In this document: one piece after another, positions 58,515-64,000 of the stretch
Layout: every line of letters begins with the position of its first letter
Position numbering within the stretch: position 1 is the stretch's first letter
Source: YC2-FULL-38-9 sp964629635
GTDB taxonomy: Bacteria; Patescibacteriota; Microgenomatia; UBA1406; GWC2-37-13
Direction of reading: 5' to 3'
DNA: 64,000 bases
Assembly (NCBI GenBank): GCA_964629635.1
Contig: CAZVQS010000001.1
Location: forward strand, 186,001 to 250,000
Notes under the pieces: generated by a model
The model's input: only the letters and a program-made list of their open reading frames with translations
Told to the model about the DNA's origin: nothing
Databases searched by the model: none
Made by a program: the position numbers and the translations under genes

Positions 58515-59822
58515 TCATTTCATCTTTCCTGCTATCCGTTCGATCGCCAGCTCAAACGCAGCCTGTTTGAGGGCGATTTTCCTTCTCTTCGATTTGTCCC
58601 AGATGGACTCGAATGCCTGCTCCATCATCTTTCTGAGGCGGGCATTCACCTTGGCTTCGGTCCAGGTCTGGTTTTTCATATTCTGGTACCACTCAAGGTA
58701 TGAAACGGTTACCCCGCCGCTGTTTGCCAGCACGTCGGGAATGATGGTTTTTCCGTGTTTTACGAGGTATTCGTATGCCTCCTCAGTGATGGGGCCGTTT
58801 GCCATTTCAACTATGATCCCTGCCCGGATTTTGGACATATTTGAGGAGTTTATGACGTTCTCCAGTGCCGCCGGAACAAGCACGTCGACATCCAGTTCCA
58901 GGAGCGCTTCGTTGGTGACCGTCTTTCCTTCCCTGATGTCGCACACCCCTCCGGCGCAGTAGCATCCCGCAAGGTACCCCTGCTTTTTCTTGCACTCTGA
59001 AATAAGCGGGATATCAAGCGAATGCTCGGTCCCGTACTCGTGGGTCGGTTTCCCGTTTTTCATGATGCCGCCTTTTGAGTCGGATACGGCAATCACCTTA
59101 AATCCCTCCTCCGCGGCTATTTTGGCGAAGTAGTACCCCACGTTCCCGAATCCCTGCACCGCAACGGTCAAAGGAGCTTTGCGTTTCAGTTTCGCAACAA
59201 GGGACTTGAGTACCATAACGCCTCCCCTTCCCGTTGCTTCGGTCCGGCCGAGCGTCCCGCCGATTGCAAGCGGCTTACCGGTGAATGCCGCCCGCAGCCT
59301 GTTTTTGTCCGTTCCGTTTTTTCTGTGTATCTTCACGTATTCCTTCACCATCCACTCCATAATCTTGGGGTTCGTATTGACATCAGGCGCCGGCACATCA
59401 ACTTCCGGCCCGATAAAGGAAGAAACCGCACGTACGTATGCTTTTGATATTCTCTCAAGCTCTCCCTGGCTTACTTTTTTCGGGTCAAACACCACTCCGC
59501 CCTTGCCGCCGCCGTAGGGGATCCCTGCAACCGCGCACTTGATGGCCATGAGGGTGGCCAACGCCTGCACTTCTTCCCTTGATACGTTCTGGTGAAACCT
59601 GATGCCTCCCTTGTAGGGGCCGAGGTTGCGGTTGTGCTGGACGCGGTAACCGGTAAAAATCTTTGTTTTGCCCGTATCCATTTTCACGGGGAACGTGAAT
59701 TCGTGGATGAACTCGGACGCAGTCAGGCGTTCAATGACATCCGGAGACAGCTTCATGCCGGACGCGGTTTTGTTAATGAGCGTCCGGGCCGAATCAAGCA
59801 TCTGCTTTCCTGTATTTTCCAT
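58515..59822 (-). CDS. gdhA: Glutamate dehydrogenase
   Basis: Interconverts glutamate and 2-oxoglutarate plus ammonia with NAD(P). 435 residues, the usual hexameric length. The substrate domain has GPYKGGIRFH at about 68-77 and PYGGGKGGV with the catalytic Lys107, then VPAPDVNT. The Rossmann domain contains GRTEATGRGG and the VQGFGNVGYYFA dinucleotide loop. The cofactor preference cannot be decided from sequence alone. Last gene of a minus-strand run csoR-like, trxB, gdhA with gaps of 74 and 84 bases, and convergent with the LysM-M23 gene nine bases away. In a CPR genome with sparse metabolism it may link amino acids to nitrogen and redox balance. Confidence 0.95.
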   Translation of the reverse strand: MENTGKQMLDSARTLINKTASGMKLSPDVIERLTASEFIHEFTFPVKMDTGKTKIFTGYRVQHNRNLGPYKGGIRFHQNVSREEVQALATLMAIKCAVAGIPYGGGKGGVVFDPKKVSQGELERISKAYVRAVSSFIGPEVDVPAPDVNTNPKIMEWMVKEYVKIHRKNGTDKNRLRAAFTGKPLAIGGTLGRTEATGRGGVMVLKSLVAKLKRKAPLTVAVQGFGNVGYYFAKIAAEEGFKVIAVSDSKGGIMKNGKPTHEYGTEHSLDIPLISECKKKQGYLAGCYCAGGVCDIREGKTVTNEALLELDVDVLVPAALENVINSSNMSKIRAGIIVEMANGPITEEAYEYLVKHGKTIIPDVLANSGGVTVSYLEWYQNMKNQTWTEAKVNARLRKMMEQAFESIWDKSKRRKIALKQAAFELAIERIAGKMK

Positions 59823-59906
59823 ATGATAAATAAACTGATAAAAGTCAGCTACGTTCCCCTGCGCCGACGTTCGGCAACCGGCCCCGTTGATCGCAGCTGC
59901 GATTAC

Positions 59907-60923
59907 TTATCGGCTGCTCTCTTCTTCTTTGAGACTTTCAAGCCACCGCTCCACGTCAAGCGCCGCAGCAACTCCCATGCCGGTTGCGGTTGCCGCCTGG
60001 CGATAATGGATATCCGCACAGTCGCCTGCGGCAAATATCCCTTTAGTTGAAGTTGCCGACTGGTACCTGCCGTCAAATAACGACCGGTCTATCGTTTCAT
60101 TGTTGGTTCCGAACGCGTATTCCATACCCGCACGGCTTGCGGTGATGATATATCCCCGCCTGTCAAGCGCCACGATTCCCTTCACAAGATCGGTGTCGGG
60201 CTTGTGCCCGATCGCCACAAACACACCGTCAAGCAACAGGTCTTTCACGCCTTCCGGCGTTTTTATCCGAAGCCCTTCCACCTTTGCCGTACCGAGCACT
60301 TCCTCAACTGCCGCGTTCCATATGACTTCAATCTTGCTGTTTTCAAGCGCCCGCTTCTGCATAATCTTTGAGGCCCTGAAACTGTCACGTCTGTGTACTA
60401 TATATACCTTTGCCGCGAATTTGGTGAGAGTATGAGCGTCTTCAAGAGCCGTGTCCCCGCCGCCGATAACGGCTACGGTCTTATTGCGGAAAAAAAACCC
60501 GTCGCACGTTGCGCAGGCTGAAACTCCCTTGCCGCGCAAACGCTTTTCCGACTCGAGACCGAGCCAGAGCGCCTTAGCGCCGGTTGCGATGATGATCGAG
60601 CGTGTTTCATAGGTTTTCCCCGAAGCAGTCGTCACCCGATGAGGCGCCTTGTCTTTCCCCGCCACGATCCGCGCGACGTTCTCGTCTACGATGCGGGTGC
60701 CGAACTTTTCGGCCTGGCCGCGCATCTTTGAAACGAGCTCCGCGCCCAAAATGCTGTCATATCCCGGATAGTTTTCAACGTCCGAGGTAAGGGTAAGCTG
60801 GCCGCCCGGAGGAGACCCGCCGAGAATCAGGGGGGAGAGGCCGGCGCGGGACAGATAAATACCGGAGGCTAGGCCCGCTACGCCGCTTCCGATGATAACC
60901 GTGTGTTCAATGCGTTTGTCCAT
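59907..60923 (-). CDS. trxB: Thioredoxin reductase
   Basis: FAD enzyme that passes electrons from NADPH to thioredoxin. 338 residues with the FAD loop GSGVAG at 12-17, GGQL at 40-43, the redox-active CATC at 137-140, the NADPH loop GGGDTA at 154-159, the VHRRDSFRAS stretch for the 2'-phosphate, and the C-terminal GIFAAGDCADIHYRQ. This is the low-molecular-weight bacterial type. The C-terminal tail is slightly longer than usual. No thioredoxin gene lies in the window. Position behind the CsoR-type repressor suggests control by metal or sulfur stress. Confidence 0.95.
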   Translation of the reverse strand: MDKRIEHTVIIGSGVAGLASGIYLSRAGLSPLILGGSPPGGQLTLTSDVENYPGYDSILGAELVSKMRGQAEKFGTRIVDENVARIVAGKDKAPHRVTTASGKTYETRSIIIATGAKALWLGLESEKRLRGKGVSACATCDGFFFRNKTVAVIGGGDTALEDAHTLTKFAAKVYIVHRRDSFRASKIMQKRALENSKIEVIWNAAVEEVLGTAKVEGLRIKTPEGVKDLLLDGVFVAIGHKPDTDLVKGIVALDRRGYIITASRAGMEYAFGTNNETIDRSLFDGRYQSATSTKGIFAAGDCADIHYRQAATATGMGVAAALDVERWLESLKEEESSR

Positions 60924-60997
60924 AAGATTTGTGTGTAAATTCGGTAATAACGGGATAATCCTACACCACCCCCGCTCTGGTTTTCAAATGAAAAATA

Positions 60998-61225
60998 TCA
61001 AAGGTTTATTGCACGTTCGATCATTTTTTCGACCCGTGTCACATCCTTTTCGGGAAGGAATTCGCACATGTCCGATACGACAATCTCCTTGGAGAGGCTG
61101 TCTATCGCTTTTTTCACGGCCGAAACCTGCTGGAGAACCTCCGAACAATCCCGTTTGCCCTTGACCATCTTCTGGATCCCTTTCAGCTGGCCGATAATAC
61201 GGTTGATGCGCTGTTCTGTATTCAT
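60998..61225 (-). CDS. CsoR/RcnR/FrmR-family repressor
   Basis: 75 residues, all-helical, matching the DUF156 family: RINRIIGQLKGIQKMVKG opens helix 1, and Cys27 in RDCSEVLQQ is the conserved N-terminal ligand. A second cysteine stands in SDMCEFL (Cys54). The His that normally precedes it in copper-sensing CsoR (HxxxC) is replaced by Ser-Asp, so copper sensing is doubtful. A Cys-Cys pair would suit persulfide sensors of the CstR type or another metal. An inverted repeat over the promoter (61254-61272) suggests autoregulation, and trxB and gdhA lie downstream on the same strand. Confidence 0.85.
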   Translation of the reverse strand: MNTEQRINRIIGQLKGIQKMVKGKRDCSEVLQQVSAVKKAIDSLSKEIVVSDMCEFLPEKDVTRVEKMIERAINL

Positions 61226-61253
61226 AGCACAGTGGAACTGGTAATATCCCTTA

Positions 61254-61272
61254 TATACTCCCTACTAGTATA
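61254..61272 (-). promoter_or_regulatory. Candidate operator/-10 of the CsoR-type gene
   Basis: TATACT and AGTATA are perfect six-base arms around a seven-base centre containing a GGG/CCC tract, 28 bases before the ATG at 61225. One arm reads as a -10 box, so binding would block transcription. Short AT-arms around a G-tract are typical of CsoR-family operators. Confidence 0.5.
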
Positions 61273-61319
61273 GAGTATAAGGTTCCATTATGTCAAGCCA
61301 ACCACCGGCATACCGGGAT

Positions 61320-61919
61320 TCACCGTTTGAAGAGCAGTCGGAGGACAAGCAGCGCTGTCCGTATGAAGATGTGGATATCGGTAAGAAATGTAGGGTCTTT
61401 GGCATAGACAAGATCCAGTTCCATCCACTGCCGGAATGAAAGCTTGTGGCTCCCTTGCACAATCCAAGATGATGCCATCCCGGGAAGTACGGAAAACCGG
61501 GCTTCATACCGGGAAGGGACACGATCCGCCTCATCGACAGGGAGCGGCCGCGGACCAACAAAACTCATCTCCCCTTTCAGCACGTTGAAAAGCTGCGGGA
61601 GTTCGTCAAGCCCGGTATGGGAGAGGAATTTGCCTACTTTCGTATAGCGGGGATCGTTGCGGATCTTAAATACCGGACCATCGGCTTCATTGAGTTTAAA
61701 AAGCGCTTTCTGGCGGGCCTGGCTGCCCTGCGCCATAGTGCGCACTTTGTACATGGTAAACGGTTCTTTGCCTTTACCCGCCCGTTTTTGCCTGAATATG
61801 AACGGGCCGTTCGAATCGAGCTTTACCGCCAGATACATGGCTGCAAATGCGGGTGAGGCCAAAACAAGCGCAATAAGGGCAAGAGCGCGGTACGTAAAAT
61901 AGCGCAGATCGGTTGCCAT
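61320..61919 (-). CDS. Bacterial sugar transferase (polyprenyl-phosphate sugar-1-phosphate transferase)
   Basis: 199 residues, family of WcaJ/WbaP/PglC catalytic domains. An N-terminal hydrophobic re-entrant helix (ALALIALVLASPAFAAMYLAV) precedes the catalytic core with FRQKRAGKGKEPFTMYKVRTM, TGLDELPQLFNVLKGEMSFVGPRPL (the Asp-Glu pair of the active site) and the closing PGMASSWIVQG. It starts glycan assembly by placing a sugar phosphate on undecaprenyl phosphate in the cytoplasmic membrane. This is the short monotopic form without the extra N-terminal helices of WcaJ. It could supply lipid-linked sugars to the glycosyltransferase-like proteins at 14619 and 55321. Confidence 0.92.
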   Translation of the reverse strand: MATDLRYFTYRALALIALVLASPAFAAMYLAVKLDSNGPFIFRQKRAGKGKEPFTMYKVRTMAQGSQARQKALFKLNEADGPVFKIRNDPRYTKVGKFLSHTGLDELPQLFNVLKGEMSFVGPRPLPVDEADRVPSRYEARFSVLPGMASSWIVQGSHKLSFRQWMELDLVYAKDPTFLTDIHIFIRTALLVLRLLFKR

Positions 61920-61925
61920 TTACGT

Positions 61926-61931
61926 ATTATA
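61926..61931 (-). promoter_or_regulatory. Extended -10 box of the sugar transferase gene
   Basis: TGC-TATAAT, a perfect extended -10, six bases before the ATG at 61919. It begins just past the rho terminator, so the gene has its own promoter. Confidence 0.65.
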
Positions 61932-61936
61932 GCAAC

Positions 61937-61964
61937 AAAAAAGCCACGGGTTTCCCCATGGCTT
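61937..61964 (-). terminator. Intrinsic terminator of rho
   Basis: On the minus strand AAGCCATGGG pairs with CCCGTGGCTT around a GAAA loop, followed by six T. It separates rho from the sugar transferase gene. Confidence 0.9.
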
Positions 61965-61984
61965 TCTTGAGTTTTTAATATGGT

Positions 61985-63337
61985 TTACGCTCCCTTGTTC
62001 AGGCTCTCGAGGAACGCCTTGTTGTTTTCCGTCTTGCCGAGCTTGTCGATAAGCGCGGTCAGGCGCTCTTCCGGATTCATGAGCGAAAGCATCCGCCGCA
62101 GCGTGTTCACGCGTTTCTGCGTGTCCGCGTCAAACAGAAGCTCTTCGTGGCGGGTACCTGATTTTTCAACGTCAATTGCCGGATAGATCCGCTTGTCCGC
62201 AAATCCGCGGTCAAGGTGGATTTCCATGTTGCCGGTTCCCTTGAATTCCTCATAAATGAGGTCGTCCATGCGGGACTCGGTTTTGACGAGCGCAGTGCCG
62301 ATGATCGTAAGCGATCCGCCTTCCTCGCAGTTGCGTGCGGCGCCGAGGAATTTCTTGGCGGGATAGAGCGCTCCGGGATCAAAACCTCCCGACATACTGC
62401 GTCCGGTGCCGCGTCCGCCGTTACGGGTGTCAACCGAAAGGTTGAGCGCACGTGCCAGGCGGGTGATCGAATCAAGGAGAATGACGACGTTTTCGCCCAT
62501 TTCCACCATGCGGCGTGCCCGGTCAAGCGCAAGATGCGCGACCTTCACCTGCTGGCGGGGGGATTCGTCGAAGTTTGAGGCTGCGACCTCGCCCTTGATG
62601 AACCGCTTGATTTCCGTCACTTCCTCAGGCCGTTCTCCAATGAGGATTGCCATAAGTTTGGCATCGGGATAGTTCTGGGCGATCGCCTCAGCCATATCCT
62701 TGAGGAATGTCGTTTTTCCGGCCTTCGGCTGGGATACGACAAGCGCCCTCTGTCCGAAACCGACCGGTGAAATGAGGTCGATAATGCGGGTGGAAAGGAT
62801 ATCTTTTTTCGTTTCGAGCTTGATCTGCTTGTTGGGATGAAGCGAAGTCAATGCATCGAAATTCTTCCGGGCGCGGCTTTGCTCTTCTGTCAGTTCGACG
62901 CCGTTAATTTTCTTGATGAGAAGAAGCGAATGGAACCGCTCGCCTTCTTTCGGAGGCCGTGCGAGTCCTTCGACCAGATCGCCTTTCCTGAGCCAGAACC
63001 GGCGGATCTGGGAAGTTGAAACATATATGTCCTCATTCGGATTGATGGCATAATCTTTTCTCAAAAAACCGTAGCCGCCGAAGGTGACATCAAGGATGCC
63101 CTTTGCCTCATAACTCATCTTGAGGTCTTCCTTGAGACGGTCCTCAAGGGGAACGTCTTTTTGCGGTTCCTTCGAGCGGACCGGAGGCTCTTTGGGCAAT
63201 TCGGCTTTTTCGATAGGCATGTCGTCGGGAACCATAATGGGTTTTTCCTCGTAGGTGCCGAGGATCGAGGAGACATCCAAGCCGTTGTCTTTCACCTCAG
63301 GCTTGTGAGGAGAAGCTTTCTTTCTTCTGGTGAACAT
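61985..63337 (-). CDS. rho: Transcription termination factor Rho
   Basis: Hexameric RNA helicase that ends transcription at unstructured RNA. 450 residues. The first ~70 are a charged Lys/Glu/Pro extension, then the cold-shock-like RNA-binding domain (GILDVTFGGYGFLR, about 80-135). Walker A is SQPKAGKTT near 202-210, Walker B VVILLDS at 284-290, and the secondary RNA site and Q/R loops follow (RNCEEGGSLTIIGTALV, ESRMDDLIYEEFKGTGN). All catalytic segments are intact. A TTTATC box six bases before the ATG may be the -10. NusG is encoded at 18243. Confidence 0.97.
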   Translation of the reverse strand: MFTRRKKASPHKPEVKDNGLDVSSILGTYEEKPIMVPDDMPIEKAELPKEPPVRSKEPQKDVPLEDRLKEDLKMSYEAKGILDVTFGGYGFLRKDYAINPNEDIYVSTSQIRRFWLRKGDLVEGLARPPKEGERFHSLLLIKKINGVELTEEQSRARKNFDALTSLHPNKQIKLETKKDILSTRIIDLISPVGFGQRALVVSQPKAGKTTFLKDMAEAIAQNYPDAKLMAILIGERPEEVTEIKRFIKGEVAASNFDESPRQQVKVAHLALDRARRMVEMGENVVILLDSITRLARALNLSVDTRNGGRGTGRSMSGGFDPGALYPAKKFLGAARNCEEGGSLTIIGTALVKTESRMDDLIYEEFKGTGNMEIHLDRGFADKRIYPAIDVEKSGTRHEELLFDADTQKRVNTLRRMLSLMNPEERLTALIDKLGKTENNKAFLESLNKGA

Positions 63338-63383
63338 AAAGTGGATAAATAAATAATAAAGAAATTACGTGTTTGGCTTATGA

Positions 63384-63734
63384 ATATACTTTAAGCGTAC
63401 GCTTCAGATTTGTGTTGTACTCACGAACCAAAGAACCGAATTCAAATACCTGTCCCTTGAAGCCAAGTTGTTGCTTGGCGAAGAATATTGTATAGGATCC
63501 TCCGGCGATGGGAGAGAAAAAGTAACTTTTTCCATGGCAATAAGGGGTGGGCGCGACCGCGGCCGGAGCTTTGGTACATCGCTTTATATCCCTGAGGGGT
63601 TAGCCTCGTGGAATACCCTTAGGATTGATAGCGTTAGAAAAAGTTTTCAATTTGCCGATCCCATCAGGAGGATCTTACCCAGTATACAAAAAGGGTACGT
63701 CAATGTCAATTGGAAATATGTGGGTGTTCCGTAA
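63384..63734 (+). CDS. Possible ORF of unknown function between rho and the ABC permease
   Basis: The frame is open from 63384 to the TAA at 63732 (about 116 codons), but the first usual start is a TTG at 63468, giving 88 residues. The composition is Gly/Arg-rich in the middle and ends in aromatic strands. No family is recognised and there is no ribosome site or promoter of the local type. It may be real, a 5'-truncated remnant, or chance. Otherwise the 63338-63819 gap holds nothing I can name. Confidence 0.25.
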   Translation: MYFKRTLQICVVLTNQRTEFKYLSLEAKLLLGEEYCIGSSGDGREKVTFSMAIRGGRDRGRSFGTSLYIPEGLASWNTLRIDSVRKSFQFADPIRRILPSIQKGYVNVNWKYVGVP

Positions 63735-63819
63735 TGACTGCATTCCAAGTATTGCGTCAGTATTACCCAAACCAGATAATGTCCATAAAATACGGCGGTA
63801 ATGTTTCATTCGTTCCCGA

Positions 63820-63825
63820 TATAAT
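63820..63825 (+). promoter_or_regulatory. -10 box of the ABC permease gene
   Basis: Perfect TATAAT ending five bases before the ATG at 63831. It predicts a leaderless transcript. Confidence 0.55.
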
Positions 63826-63830
63826 ATACT

Positions 63831-64000
63831 ATGCTCCCTTACGTGCAGCTTTTCTTCACGACAATCAAGGAATACGCGGCCTACCGCCTGAACTTTGTCA
63901 TGTGGCGGTTCCGCATGTTCCTGAATCTCCTGTTTTCGTTTTTCCTGTGGAGCGCGGTATACGATTCCCGGCAGGTGTTCGGCAGTTACCCGAAAGATAC
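63831..64000 (+). CDS. ABC-2 type transporter permease, 5' part
   Basis: 56 codons are visible; the frame runs off the right edge. The N-terminus has a basic amphipathic start, then YRLNFVMWRFRMFLNLLFSF and a first membrane helix. This recalls the ABC-2 family permeases whose opening is a YR...F..W....R motif. These permeases work with an ATPase to export lipids, polysaccharides or drugs. The partner ATPase would be expected nearby outside the window. Confidence 0.55.
   Translation, partial: MLPYVQLFFTTIKEYAAYRLNFVMWRFRMFLNLLFSFFLWSAVYDSRQVFGSYPKD

Overview
The window looks like a chromosomal segment from a Patescibacteria/CPR-type bacterium with a mid-range GC content and the standard code (TGA is used as a stop). 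The assignment is an inference. It rests on a comEC split into two genes, several very large fibre-like surface proteins, a 5,214-residue protein whose C-terminal end resembles ones I associate with CPR surface proteins, short intergenic gaps, and many genes with a -10 box five or six bases before the ATG and no Shine-Dalgarno. A Microgenomates-like lineage is plausible but unproven.

Layout. 1-4.8 kb: a tandem-GGDEF protein cut by the window edge, a promoter-to-terminator non-coding transcript candidate, and transketolase. 4.8-11.3 kb: two large unrecognised proteins, one soluble and helical, one membrane-anchored with disulfide-type Ig-like repeats. 11.4-17 kb: a Ca2+-type P-ATPase, a small unknown protein, a GT-C/TPR membrane protein and a cytidylate-kinase-like protein. 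17-19.1 kb: the core operon secE-nusG-rplK-rplA. 19.2-29.2 kb: a sensor-like membrane protein without a catalytic domain, two pairs of secreted protein plus DUF916-like anchored protein, the DNA-uptake genes comEA and split comEC, a PaaX-like regulator and two more envelope proteins. 29.3-55.3 kb: a fibre locus with two proteins carrying integrase-like SAM N-terminal domains (one is the giant fibre itself), two further fibres (one with an S74 self-cleaving chaperone domain), two paralogous membrane-anchored beta-domain proteins, and a cysteine-rich type IV prepilin. 55.3-58.5 kb: an O-antigen-ligase/TPR membrane protein and a LysM-M23 peptidoglycan hydrolase. 58.5-64 kb: glutamate dehydrogenase, thioredoxin reductase, a CsoR-type repressor, a sugar-phosphate transferase, Rho, and the start of an ABC-2 permease.

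How it fits together. Roughly half of the window encodes envelope-exposed proteins. The fibres, prepilin, glycosyltransferase-like proteins, DNA-uptake machinery and cell-wall hydrolase would suit an attachment and uptake apparatus of an episymbiont; this is inference from domain content. The fibre locus, with SAM-domain N-termini and repeated fibre plus anchor pairs, is the best candidate for an undescribed system. I saw no tRNA, rRNA, CRISPR array, insertion sequence or complete prophage.
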